DNA from: a bacterium
GTDB taxonomy: Bacteria; CG03
Assembly: GCA_013791675.1 (NCBI GenBank)
Contig: VMTI01000114.1
Coordinates: 1-35,621 of the forward strand
DNA: 35,621 nt
Reading direction: 5' to 3'
Part shown: positions 27,375 through 35,250 of the stretch, one piece after another
Layout: each line of letters begins with the position of its first letter
Position numbering within the stretch: the stretch's first letter is position 1
The notes under the pieces: generated by a model
Database searches by the model: none
What the model was told of the DNA's origin: nothing
Seen by the model: only the letters and a program-made list of their open reading frames with translations
Position numbers and translations under genes: made by a program

Positions 27375-28445
27375 ATGGAAGACAGAAGCGGAACAAAGAC
27401 AAAAAGCGAAATCAAATGGCTGGAAGAAGCGAAACACAACCGCTACCTAAGCCTGGCGGGAGAAGGGAGACTGCACACGCTGAAGTGGAACGAGGCACGG
27501 AAGGAAGGAGACCGCCGGAAGGCGGAAAGCGAGGAAGAAATGATAAACCACGAAACAGACAAAGCGGCGGCGCGCAACACCATCAAAGTCGGCGACACCG
27601 TAACCGTAGACCCACAGCTGACCACAGACCCCTACAACCGCAGAGGACAGAGCGGAACGGTAACGCAACTGATGGGCGACAAGGCCACGGTCACCTACGA
27701 GAAACCGCACGAGGCCTGCAACGGATACCGCACCAGGGCAGGCTACTACCACACAGACGCCCTGATAAAGCAGGAGCCGGAAGACGAAGGACTGCCGACA
27801 CCGGAGCAGGACGCGCAAATCGCCAAAGAGCGGAAAGCATACGAAGACACGGAGCGCGAGCCGGAGAGAACCAGAAAAGAACATCTCATCCACCAGTACA
27901 ACCACGGCGCAATCACGACAGCGGAGCAGAAGGAGCTGGACGCACTGGAAGCGAGGGAAAGAATGGACAAGAATTTCAAAGAGCCGGAGGACACGTTCAA
28001 CGGCAGGCTGAACAAACACGCAAAACCGAGCGACACACAGACAGAGCGGGTAAAAGCAGCCTACGAAACAGGGCTGGAACACGGCAGGGAAATCGCGGAG
28101 GAGGAAGCGGAAGAACAGCGCGACAACGCCACGATAGCCGGATACGAACAGGGCTACGAGGCAGGGCGCAAAAGAAGCGCGATCCGCGGAAACAAAGCGG
28201 AAGACGGAGCGGAGCAAGAAGCAGACGGCCTGATAGGAAAGGGAATCACCATCACCGGCCTGGACGAGCTGGGCTGGTGCGAAATCTGGTGGGCAATAGA
28301 CGCGGCCGTAATCAGCAGACTGGGCACAATGAAGACAGCAACGCACCAGGACGAAGTGGACTGGGCGACAAACGCCGTGAAGCAACTGCAGAACGCCAAA
28401 AAGCAGATAGGGAAAATAGCACATCCGATAGGGGCAGAGGACTAA
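27375..28445 (+). CDS. Unknown early protein with SH3/KOW-like segment
   Basis: 356 aa; IKVGDTVTVDPQLTTDPYNRRGQSGTVTQLMGDKATVTYE; AGAGAGGA upstream of ATG. Confidence 0.6.
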   Translation: MEDRSGTKTKSEIKWLEEAKHNRYLSLAGEGRLHTLKWNEARKEGDRRKAESEEEMINHETDKAAARNTIKVGDTVTVDPQLTTDPYNRRGQSGTVTQLMGDKATVTYEKPHEACNGYRTRAGYYHTDALIKQEPEDEGLPTPEQDAQIAKERKAYEDTEREPERTRKEHLIHQYNHGAITTAEQKELDALEARERMDKNFKEPEDTFNGRLNKHAKPSDTQTERVKAAYETGLEHGREIAEEEAEEQRDNATIAGYEQGYEAGRKRSAIRGNKAEDGAEQEADGLIGKGITITGLDELGWCEIWWAIDAAVISRLGTMKTATHQDEVDWATNAVKQLQNAKKQIGKIAHPIGAED

Positions 28446-28453
28446 ACGCCGAA

Positions 28454-28532
28454 ACCCGGGACAGCAACCGGGTCCGCGGGAAACGGTCAATCCGCGCTGA
28501 TGAGGCAGACCACAATACCGGCAGCAGGCCGG
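28454..28532 (+). promoter_or_regulatory. Three consecutive GC hairpins in the leader of the 28547 ORF
   Basis: ACCCGG/CCGGGT (28454-28473), CGCGG/CCGCG (28475-28496), CCGGC-AGCAG-GCCGG (28518-28532). Confidence 0.4.
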
Positions 28533-28546
28533 AAAGAGAGGAAAAG

Positions 28547-28783
28547 ATGAACGCGATCGACGCAAAGACAAAAAAGAAAAGCCGCCCATTCGTGCTGTGG
28601 GCAGACTGGAGAGATGCCAGCTCGCTGATGAGAACCCTGTGCCGGCTGACAAACAAGAGACCCCGGTGCTACAGATACATAAACACCGGAGCAGACGACA
28701 TCGCCGTGATAGTAAGCGACACCCGGCTAACAGAGAAAGAAGCGGACGCCGCATACTCGGCATGGATAAACGGGAAAGGCTAA
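28547..28783 (+). CDS. Unknown small protein (78 aa)
   Basis: MNAIDAKTKKKSRPFVLWADWRDASSLMRTLCRLTNKRPRCYRYINTGADDIAVIVSDTRLTEKEADAAYSAWINGKG; GAGAGG Shine-Dalgarno; lies inside the 455-aa track ORF, whose upstream part is probably spurious. Confidence 0.6.
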   Translation: MNAIDAKTKKKSRPFVLWADWRDASSLMRTLCRLTNKRPRCYRYINTGADDIAVIVSDTRLTEKEADAAYSAWINGKG

Positions 28784-28818
28784 ACGAACCGCCGGACACC
28801 GGCAGAGGAGAGGGTAAA

Positions 28819-29139
28819 ATGACACACAAACTAATCATAATCAGCCTGCACGACGCACAAGCGGAATGCACCTGCGGACACTGGCGAATGATAGGAACAG
28901 GGGAGCGGAGCAAGAAAGAGATACGAGCGGAATACAGAAAGCACAAAAAAGGAGAAAGCACAATGGAAACAAACAAGACCGAAGTTTTCAAATCAGCAGT
29001 AGGCGACAGAAAGGGATGGGCATTTTCAGTAGGCAGGAACTTTGTATCGGCGCTCTACAAGACACAAAAGGAGGCCAAGCAAAAACTGAAAGCCTACTTG
29101 GGAACAGGCAAGTTTGACTGGTACGGGACTGCGGAATAA
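28819..29139 (+). CDS. Unknown small early protein
   Basis: AGAGGAGAGGG then ATG 28819 in the 28597 track frame; a second in-frame ATG at 28963 has its own AAAGGAG. Confidence 0.55.
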   Translation: MTHKLIIISLHDAQAECTCGHWRMIGTGERSKKEIRAEYRKHKKGESTMETNKTEVFKSAVGDRKGWAFSVGRNFVSALYKTQKEAKQKLKAYLGTGKFDWYGTAE

Positions 29140-29155
29140 AAAGGAGGAAAGCAAA

Positions 29156-29404
29156 ATGAAGCAATGGAAAATCAACGTGTTCAAGGACTGCATCGTGGAA
29201 ACGGACGGAGAGAAAACGCGGATAGTATGCGAGCGCCCTAATTACAGAGGGTCGGAGGAAAACTTCGAGAAGGACGGAGCGCTCATCGCGGCCGCGCCGG
29301 AACTGCTTGATGCGTGTAAAATGGCAGTAAAAAAACACGGCGAATTTGATTATCTTATGAAGGCAATCGCAAAAACGGAAGGGGGCGAGGATGATTATCA
29401 TTAA
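29156..29404 (+). CDS. Unknown phage protein ('ALIAAAPELLDACK' type)
   Basis: AAAGGAGG upstream of ATG 29156; recurrent phage motif GALIAAAPELLDACKMAV. Confidence 0.65.
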   Translation: MKQWKINVFKDCIVETDGEKTRIVCERPNYRGSEENFEKDGALIAAAPELLDACKMAVKKHGEFDYLMKAIAKTEGGEDDYH

Positions 29405-29570
29405 AATTGAAACAGAGAACGCAGCATTTGAAGCGCCGGACAAAGACCACGAGGCCGCGCGGATATTGCGGAAGCTCGCGGACAGGTTAGACCGTCACGA
29501 TTGGCCTGTATCGCTTTATGATATAAACGGGAACAATGTTGGAACAGTGGAGGAAAAAGAATATGAATAA
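29391..29570 (+). CDS. Unknown small protein (59 aa)
   Basis: MIIIKIETENAAFEAPDKDHEAARILRKLADRLDRHDWPVSLYDINGNNVGTVEEKEYE; GGGCGAGG Shine-Dalgarno-like; overlaps both neighbours. Confidence 0.55.
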   Translation: MIIIKIETENAAFEAPDKDHEAARILRKLADRLDRHDWPVSLYDINGNNVGTVEEKEYE

Positions 29571-29904
29571 TGAACTCAAATGCACAGACGAAATAGTCAA
29601 CGGAAGGCAGGCGCTGAAGCGGCATGACGGCCTGGTGGTATTCCCGGACGCTAACGACCCGGAATTGGACGCAATCCGCAAGAGCGCGCCAAAGAAGGCA
29701 GTCATACAAGCCGTGGCGATCCGCAGGGCACAACAGATAGCGCATAACTACGCGGAGAAATACGCGCCGGAACTCCTGCCGTATTTCAAGATAACCCCGC
29801 TGATAAACAACCGGCGCATGCGGAGATATTTGACAAGCGGAGCGCGATTGAAGCGCGAAAAACTGGACAAACGGGAAAATCTAACACATAATAGGGTGCA
29901 ATGA
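29563..29904 (+). CDS. Unknown early protein
   Basis: ATG 29563 in track frame 29536; 113 aa. Confidence 0.55.
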   Translation: MNNELKCTDEIVNGRQALKRHDGLVVFPDANDPELDAIRKSAPKKAVIQAVAIRRAQQIAHNYAEKYAPELLPYFKITPLINNRRMRRYLTSGARLKREKLDKRENLTHNRVQ

Positions 29905-30044
29905 AACAAATTGATAGCAGCGGACATCGGAAAGCAACAACCGGCAACGAACAAATTTTAACGTCCGGCTCGACCCAACGGAGGACATCATCACGTCCGC
30001 TGCACCCGCGGGCGGCCGGACTAAAAAAGGACAAAATACAATGA
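29901..30044 (+). CDS. Possible small coupled ORF (47 aa) running through a structured leader
   Basis: ATGA overlaps at both ends; MKQIDSSGHRKATTGNEQILTSGSTQRRTSSRPLHPRAAGLKKDKIQ; may be a by-product of the RNA element. Confidence 0.25.
   Translation: MKQIDSSGHRKATTGNEQILTSGSTQRRTSSRPLHPRAAGLKKDKIQ
29963..30021 (+). ncRNA. Structured leader element closed by GTCCGGC/GCCGGAC
   Basis: Perfect 7-bp closing stem 29963-29969/30015-30021, internal GGAC/GTCC hairpin, then TAAAAAAGGA before ATG 30041. Confidence 0.4.
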
Positions 30045-30313
30045 AAGAAGAAAAGCCGATACAGGAAAAAATAGTTTACGACATCATGTCCATAATCTGC
30101 CCCGCGCGAACAGAGCTGATAAAGATAGCGGCCATGAGGCGCGGCGTATCATGCGCGGACAGACACATGAGGTTTCTGTCAGACCGGGGAATCGTAATAA
30201 ACGTTAAAAAAGCGAAGAGCGACGACAGCACGGACACATGGGAAGTTGTCGCGCCGTACACGCCCAAGAAGATCGGCCCGAAATATCAGGCGGACTTGGG
30301 ATTGGTATTATAA
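30041..30313 (+). CDS. Small winged-helix-like protein
   Basis: TELIKIAAMRRGVSCADRHMRFLSDRGIVINVKK looks like an HTH/winged-helix. Confidence 0.5.
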   Translation: MKEEKPIQEKIVYDIMSIICPARTELIKIAAMRRGVSCADRHMRFLSDRGIVINVKKAKSDDSTDTWEVVAPYTPKKIGPKYQADLGLVL

Positions 30314-30324
30314 GGAGCGCCAAA

Positions 30325-30525
30325 ATGACCAAACCGATAACCCACTGCGGAGAAATAGCAGACGCAATCAAGAAGATATTCCCGGACATCGTAGAATTCC
30401 ACCAGCTTCGGGAGAGCATACTCATGCGGATAAAGCACAGCGACGGCAAGAAATACACGATAACGATACACCCGGAGCAGAGGATAAGCGCAGCAACCAA
30501 AAAGGAAAGAGGGGTAAATGAATAA
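30325..30525 (+). CDS. Unknown small protein
   Basis: ATAAGGAGCGCCAAAATG; 66 aa MTKPITHCGEIADAIKKIFPDIVEFHQL... Confidence 0.55.
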   Translation: MTKPITHCGEIADAIKKIFPDIVEFHQLRESILMRIKHSDGKKYTITIHPEQRISAATKKERGVNE

Positions 30526-31336
30526 GCTTTCAACGGAACTCGATAAGCGCTCCCTCGGCATGAGTGGCATAAATATGCTCTTTAAGTGCGGCGAGCAATT
30601 CCGTCGCCGTTACATTATGAACGAAATCGTCCCGCCCGGCATAGCCCTCATTATAGGAAGCAGCACCCACAAAAGCATAGAAGTCGACCTCACCGAAAAG
30701 AAAGACACAGGCAAGCTGGCACCCGGCGACCTGCTGGCAGAAATAGCGTCCGAGCAGATAAAAGGCGCATGGGATAAGGGCGTGATATTGAACGATGACG
30801 AAAAGCTGGCCGGCAAGCGGGCAACACGAAACGACGCCATAAACACAGCCATAGCCATGTCAAACCTTCATCACGAAATCGTGGCCCCAACCATAGAGCC
30901 AATAAACTTAGAGGACTATTTCAGCTTCGACATCAGCGGAACGAACTGGAAGCTGGCGGGCACATCCGACATCGAGGAAAAGGTGGCAGGCGGTATCGGA
31001 CTGCGGGACACGAAGACAGCAGGGAAATCCCCGGGGAAGACAGACGCGGACGACAGCCGGCAGCTCACAATGTATTCGCTCAAAGTATTAAAGCAAACGG
31101 GATCCCTGCCGAAGCACATACAGCAGGATTACCTCATCAAAAACAAAACACCGAAATATGTTTCACAGGAAACAGAGCGCACAGCGGGCGACATCAAAAC
31201 CCTGCTGGTATGCGTGGCGCAGGCGATAAAAGTGATAGAATCAGGGATATTCACGCCATGCAGCACATCAGCATGGTGGTGTGCCCCGGCATATTGCGGA
31301 TACTTTGGCACGTGTAAATATAGGAGGAGAGGATAA
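30518..31336 (+). CDS. PD-(D/E)XK nuclease, RecB/Cas4-like
   Basis: N-terminal MLFKCGEQFRRRYI, GSSTHKSIE, LAGTSDIEEK...GLRDTKTAGKSPGK, QLTMYSL, C-terminal Cys cluster CSTSAWWCAPAYCGYFGTC (Fe-S-like). Confidence 0.75.
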   Translation: MNKLSTELDKRSLGMSGINMLFKCGEQFRRRYIMNEIVPPGIALIIGSSTHKSIEVDLTEKKDTGKLAPGDLLAEIASEQIKGAWDKGVILNDDEKLAGKRATRNDAINTAIAMSNLHHEIVAPTIEPINLEDYFSFDISGTNWKLAGTSDIEEKVAGGIGLRDTKTAGKSPGKTDADDSRQLTMYSLKVLKQTGSLPKHIQQDYLIKNKTPKYVSQETERTAGDIKTLLVCVAQAIKVIESGIFTPCSTSAWWCAPAYCGYFGTCKYRRRG

Positions 31337-31677
31337 TGGTAACAATAAAAACAACGCCGAAAATAGGAAAAGAAATGCTTGCACTTTCAGATAAGTTTAG
31401 AAAAAATAGGGCACGGTTGATGAATGCCGAATACACAAGAATAACTAAAGAAGTTTGGGAAGATTGGTCTGTTTCATATAACCATATAGGCAGAAGAATA
31501 AGCTCCCTGAAAGGATTACAGCGGGCAGTAGAACAACGCCGAGCCGTGGTCGTTCCGAAGTGGAGCGGATTTAGAAAGCCAAACCCGGCGGCATGGATGA
31601 TAAACCTAAACGGTGCGATATTGGTGAGATTGTTCGACAGCGGAATGTATATTTACAGGACTATAAAATGGGAATAA
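31336..31677 (+). CDS. Unknown early protein
   Basis: 113 aa, GGAGGAGAGG Shine-Dalgarno; overlaps previous stop. Confidence 0.55.
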   Translation: MVTIKTTPKIGKEMLALSDKFRKNRARLMNAEYTRITKEVWEDWSVSYNHIGRRISSLKGLQRAVEQRRAVVVPKWSGFRKPNPAAWMINLNGAILVRLFDSGMYIYRTIKWE

Positions 31678-31889
31678 TTAAAAACTACCTCGCCCGCCGG
31701 AAAGCGAAAAAGCTCAAAGCAGAGCAGGTGGCGAAATTTGAGGCAGATTTTATCGCGCACATCATAGCCGAGCGAAAGCTGATACTGTCGAAGCAAAGCG
31801 AATTCAGCGCAATGGACAGACAGCTTGTGCTCGACACTTATGATAGGCTGAAGCTGAAGGGTAAAGTAAAGGAGGAAAAAGGGCAATGA
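31668..31889 (+). CDS. Unknown small basic protein
   Basis: ATG 31668 in track frame 31593: MGIIKNYLARRKAKKLKAEQVAKFEADFIAHI... Confidence 0.5.
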   Translation: MGIIKNYLARRKAKKLKAEQVAKFEADFIAHIIAERKLILSKQSEFSAMDRQLVLDTYDRLKLKGKVKEEKGQ

Positions 31890-32239
31890 AAAAGACAAAA
31901 GATGATTTGGTGAGAGAGAAGGAGGCGGACAGGGCAGAAATTGTCCAATTGAAAGAGATGATCCTTACCACAGCCGAAAGGGATTTGAGGTTTCGCAAAG
32001 AATTCTCAAAGGTGTTGGACGGCTATATGGAAAGAGTAGAATATGGAATGATGTCCACCCGAATCCCCGAACCGCTCAACTGGGAAGGCATATTTTTCAG
32101 GGTTGGTGAACTTCACTCCGACGCAGGCAAGAACAAGCTCATCAAAACCAACAATGCGTTGCGCGAGAAGCTGGCGGAAGCAGAAAGAGAACTGGATGAG
32201 ATAAACAGGAACAGAACACAGGAGGTAATCAGAAGATGA
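31886..32239 (+). CDS. Coiled-coil protein of unknown function
   Basis: 117 aa; ATGA overlap with the upstream gene. Confidence 0.55.
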   Translation: MKKTKDDLVREKEADRAEIVQLKEMILTTAERDLRFRKEFSKVLDGYMERVEYGMMSTRIPEPLNWEGIFFRVGELHSDAGKNKLIKTNNALREKLAEAERELDEINRNRTQEVIRR

Positions 32240-32652
32240 GCAGAGAAACGACTGACACAAGGGGTTCGAATTATCTCGAACCAGGAATTCACGTAAAGCT
32301 GACCATTGACCACGTGGAGAAAGGGCACACGACGGGGAATCATCCGTATTACACTTTCTACTTCGACACACCCACGGGTGGCAAATGGAACAAAAGGTTT
32401 ATGGTGTGGCTGTGCCCGCCTATCCTTAAGGCGCTCGGGTGCAAGGAGACAAAGCCCGGAGTATTTGACTGGGACACAGACGAAGTGGAAGGAAGGGCAA
32501 TCGAGGCTGATAGCGTGATTGAAACAGTAAAAGGCAAGGAATACACGACAATCATCAACATCGAGCCCGCGACAGCCGACAGAGAAGCCGGAGATGATGA
32601 CGAATTCGGCGCGGGCCCAGCTGATCCGCCGGAATTTGACACGCCCGTATAG
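32236..32652 (+). CDS. SSB-like phage protein (DUF669-type)
   Basis: GIHVKLTIDHVEKGHTTGNHPYYTFYFDTPTGGKWNKRF... with acidic C-terminal tail DDDEFGAGPADPPEFDTPV; between nuclease and RecT. Confidence 0.5.
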   Translation: MSRETTDTRGSNYLEPGIHVKLTIDHVEKGHTTGNHPYYTFYFDTPTGGKWNKRFMVWLCPPILKALGCKETKPGVFDWDTDEVEGRAIEADSVIETVKGKEYTTIINIEPATADREAGDDDEFGAGPADPPEFDTPV

Positions 32653-32670
32653 GGCAAAGGAGAAGAAAAA

Positions 32671-33087
32671 ATGATGTTCGTAACTGAAAGGAAACTGAGG
32701 AAAGTAATCGAGGAGACGCTCGGCGTCGAGGGCAGTGGCGAGAAGAAAGTTCTTGGGCTGAAGAAAGAAATCGATGAGAGGGAAAAGCAGATCACATCAC
32801 TGAAAAAAGACATCGGCGAACTGGAGCTTAAGAAAGGGCTCGAGGAAAAGGAAATCAAGCACCTCGTCAAAATGAGAGAGGAACAGCAGAACATTGAGGC
32901 GACGAAGAAGGAACTTGAAATGCAGAGGAAGTATCAGGAAAAAGAAATGGCCATGCAGACAAGGTTTCATAACGACACCATCTCTCTGCTGAAAGAGGGG
33001 CACGATAAGTTGCAGGAGGTCTACGGCAAAATCATGGAGAGATTGCCCAACGTCAACATGCACATTAAGAGGAACGAAGAGGTATGA
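32671..33087 (+). CDS. Coiled-coil protein of unknown function
   Basis: 138 aa, heptad-rich. Confidence 0.55.
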   Translation: MMFVTERKLRKVIEETLGVEGSGEKKVLGLKKEIDEREKQITSLKKDIGELELKKGLEEKEIKHLVKMREEQQNIEATKKELEMQRKYQEKEMAMQTRFHNDTISLLKEGHDKLQEVYGKIMERLPNVNMHIKRNEEV

Positions 33088-33431
33088 GAGATATATTCCC
33101 CGGCGTGCTCGGACAGGCTGGACTCAATGTCTGGAAGAATCCGCTCACAAGAATGATGGAATTGGAAATCCCGGGGAGAAGGGTAGCTGTGTCCGAGACC
33201 GACCTGCACCGTTACAGCATGCAGGGAGCATGGGCAGAACAGGCAGTGGCGCTACCACCGTCGTTTGATGGTGCGTACAGTCAAGAGATATTGTCACGAA
33301 TGATGATGGAGATGACCGGTGTGCCGAGCGATTATGTCGGACGGAGTAAAAGCGTAGAGCCTATAAATACGCTCGAAAAACTGCGGAGAGATTTTGAAAA
33401 CTGGTGCGGAAATGTATTGAACGAAGAATGA
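33084..33431 (+). CDS. Unknown protein
   Basis: 115 aa; ATGA overlap. Confidence 0.55.
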   Translation: MRDIFPGVLGQAGLNVWKNPLTRMMELEIPGRRVAVSETDLHRYSMQGAWAEQAVALPPSFDGAYSQEILSRMMMEMTGVPSDYVGRSKSVEPINTLEKLRRDFENWCGNVLNEE

Positions 33432-33463
33432 AATCCCCGAAATGGGGAAAGGAGTAAAGTAAA

Positions 33464-34219
33464 ATGGCCGAAGTAAAACAGGAACTGACAAAGAAAGACC
33501 AGGCAAGCGCTCTGGTTGACTGGATGAAACCCGCAATGGCGACCGCCCTGCCCCGGCACCTGAACGCCGACCGCATGGTGCGAATCGTGCTCACAGAGAT
33601 GAGGCGCAACCCCAAACTGGTGACCTGCACAAAGCAGAGCCTGGCCGGATCCGTGATCATGGCCTCACAGCTTGGCCTCGAACCCGGAGTAAACGGGCAG
33701 TGCTGGCTCGTGCCCTACGGCAACGAAGCAACATTCATCATCGGGTATCAGGGGCTCATCGAGCTGGCCTACCGCAGCAACATGGTGGAATTCGTAATAG
33801 GAGAAGCCGTGTACGAAAATGACGAATTCACTTACTCGCTCGGCACAGAGCAGTTTATCAAGCACGTGCCGGCAGAGGCCGACCGCGGGAAGCTCAAAGC
33901 GGCCTACGCCGTAGCCAAAATGAAAGGCGCGAGCATGCCCGTATTCAAAGTGCTGACGAAAGAAGATATCCTCAAAGTAAAGGCATCTTCGCCCGCGGCC
34001 AACAGCGCACACAGCCCGTGGAATACGTGGCCGGAAACGATGTGGGTAAAGACAGCCGTCAAAAAGCTGATGAAATTCATCCCGAAATCAGCGGAGATTA
34101 ACAAGGCGTTGGAAGCGGACGACAGGGTGGACGCGGGAAAACCGCAGCCCTTTAGCGACGTCATCGACCTGCCGGAGGAGAAGGAAGGAAAGGGAATCGA
34201 GATAGAGGACGTAAAGTAA
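33464..34219 (+). CDS. recT: RecT-family ssDNA annealing protein
   Basis: LAGSVIMASQLGLEPGVNGQCWLVPYGNEATFIIGYQGLIELAYRS is the RecT signature. Confidence 0.92.
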   Translation: MAEVKQELTKKDQASALVDWMKPAMATALPRHLNADRMVRIVLTEMRRNPKLVTCTKQSLAGSVIMASQLGLEPGVNGQCWLVPYGNEATFIIGYQGLIELAYRSNMVEFVIGEAVYENDEFTYSLGTEQFIKHVPAEADRGKLKAAYAVAKMKGASMPVFKVLTKEDILKVKASSPAANSAHSPWNTWPETMWVKTAVKKLMKFIPKSAEINKALEADDRVDAGKPQPFSDVIDLPEEKEGKGIEIEDVK

Positions 34220-34227
34220 ATGAGCAC

Positions 34228-34293
34228 GCGTGGCGGCACTGTGATCGGTCGACAAAGTGCATTAGGCAGGGTGCAAATCCCTGCCCGCCACGC
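34228..34293 (+). ncRNA. tRNA-like three-way-junction element (T-arm-like hairpin) upstream of a Shine-Dalgarno
   Basis: P1 GCGTGGCG/CGCCACGC (34228-34235/34286-34293), P2 GCACT/AGTGC (34236-34240/34256-34260), P3 GGCAGGG-TGCAAAT-CCCTGCC (34265-34285). Confidence 0.65.
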
Positions 34294-34307
34294 ATTAAAA
34301 GGAAGAA

Positions 34308-35240
34308 ATGAGAAAAACTAAACCCCGCAAACGATATAGCGACTGCGCTCGCTGGCACACCAAAAAGTGGCGCACCATGCCCACGCACCTCAAAGTGCTG
34401 TGGCAATACATATGGGAGAACGCCAACTGCGCCGGAATATGGGAGCCCGAGCTCGCCCTCATGGGAATTGAGGCCGGTGGCGTACCCATAAACGAAACAG
34501 AAATCAAGAAGGCCTTCGGCGAAGATATCCTCATCCTCCCGCACGGCGAATGGTATATAATAGGATTTATCAAATTCCAATATGGCAAAGAGCTCGAACA
34601 GATGAACCCCAAGAGCATGCTCCACGCCGCAGTCCTGGCGGCCGCAAAGGATAAGGGAATAGGCAGGGGCAGGATAATGGGGCTGATGTCAAATCCGATA
34701 GCGCCGGAAATCCCCGCGCCGATAGTGGCCCCCTTGCCTGACCCCGGGCCGGCGCCGGAAGCCATAGAACCGGTAAAAGACCCTACTTATAAGGAAAAGC
34801 AACCGGAACTCCCAACAATACCCCCGCGCCCAGTCCAAGCGGGCACATATTACGGTACCACAACGAACTTCGAGAGCATATGGGCTAAATACCCCCAGAA
34901 GACAGGGAAACGCGGCGCATGGGCGCATTTCAAGGCACAATGCCGAACCGCCGCAGACTGGGAGGCCATAAACATCGCATTGGCGAATTATTTGAAAAGC
35001 CCGCGGGTGAGAGACGGGTATATACAGGACGGCGAAACATGGTTCAATAACTGGAAGGACTGGGTGGCCGATCCTAACGCCGCGATAGAGAAGAAAAAAC
35101 CGGACGATGATTTTGTGCCGATAACATGCACGACATGCAGCCGGAAATTCGCCGTGCCCAAGGATGTGGCAAAGGCGATAGCGGATGAAGAAAAGGACTT
35201 TGTGTGTAGGGACTGCCGAAAAAGAGAGCGGCCGGAATGA
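34308..35240 (+). CDS. Replication-initiator-like protein with C-terminal zinc ribbon
   Basis: FESIWAKYPQKTGKRGAWAHFKAQ...YIQDGETWFNNWKDWV (common in phage replication proteins) and CTTCSRKF...CRDC. Confidence 0.55.
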   Translation: MRKTKPRKRYSDCARWHTKKWRTMPTHLKVLWQYIWENANCAGIWEPELALMGIEAGGVPINETEIKKAFGEDILILPHGEWYIIGFIKFQYGKELEQMNPKSMLHAAVLAAAKDKGIGRGRIMGLMSNPIAPEIPAPIVAPLPDPGPAPEAIEPVKDPTYKEKQPELPTIPPRPVQAGTYYGTTTNFESIWAKYPQKTGKRGAWAHFKAQCRTAADWEAINIALANYLKSPRVRDGYIQDGETWFNNWKDWVADPNAAIEKKKPDDDFVPITCTTCSRKFAVPKDVAKAIADEEKDFVCRDCRKRERPE

Positions 35241-35250
35241 GGAGAAAACA

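Noticed and set aside
27416-28546. Upstream part of the 455-aa + strand ORF in the alternative frame
   Set aside because: Arg/Gly/Asn-rich low-complexity translation overlapping the 27375 gene. Only the segment from ATG 28547 has a good Shine-Dalgarno and protein-like composition.
28497-28546. CTGATGAG ... GGAAA hammerhead-ribozyme-like core
   Set aside because: No flanking sequences able to form stems I and III with an NUH cleavage site; the intervening sequence instead forms a simple CCGGC/GCCGG hairpin.
27447-28991. 514-aa minus-strand ORF
   Set aside because: Explained by T depletion of the + strand, which removes minus-strand stops (TTA/CTA/TCA on +). Product is Cys/Leu/Arg/Ser-rich with no recognisable motif, and it is antisense to better-supported + genes.
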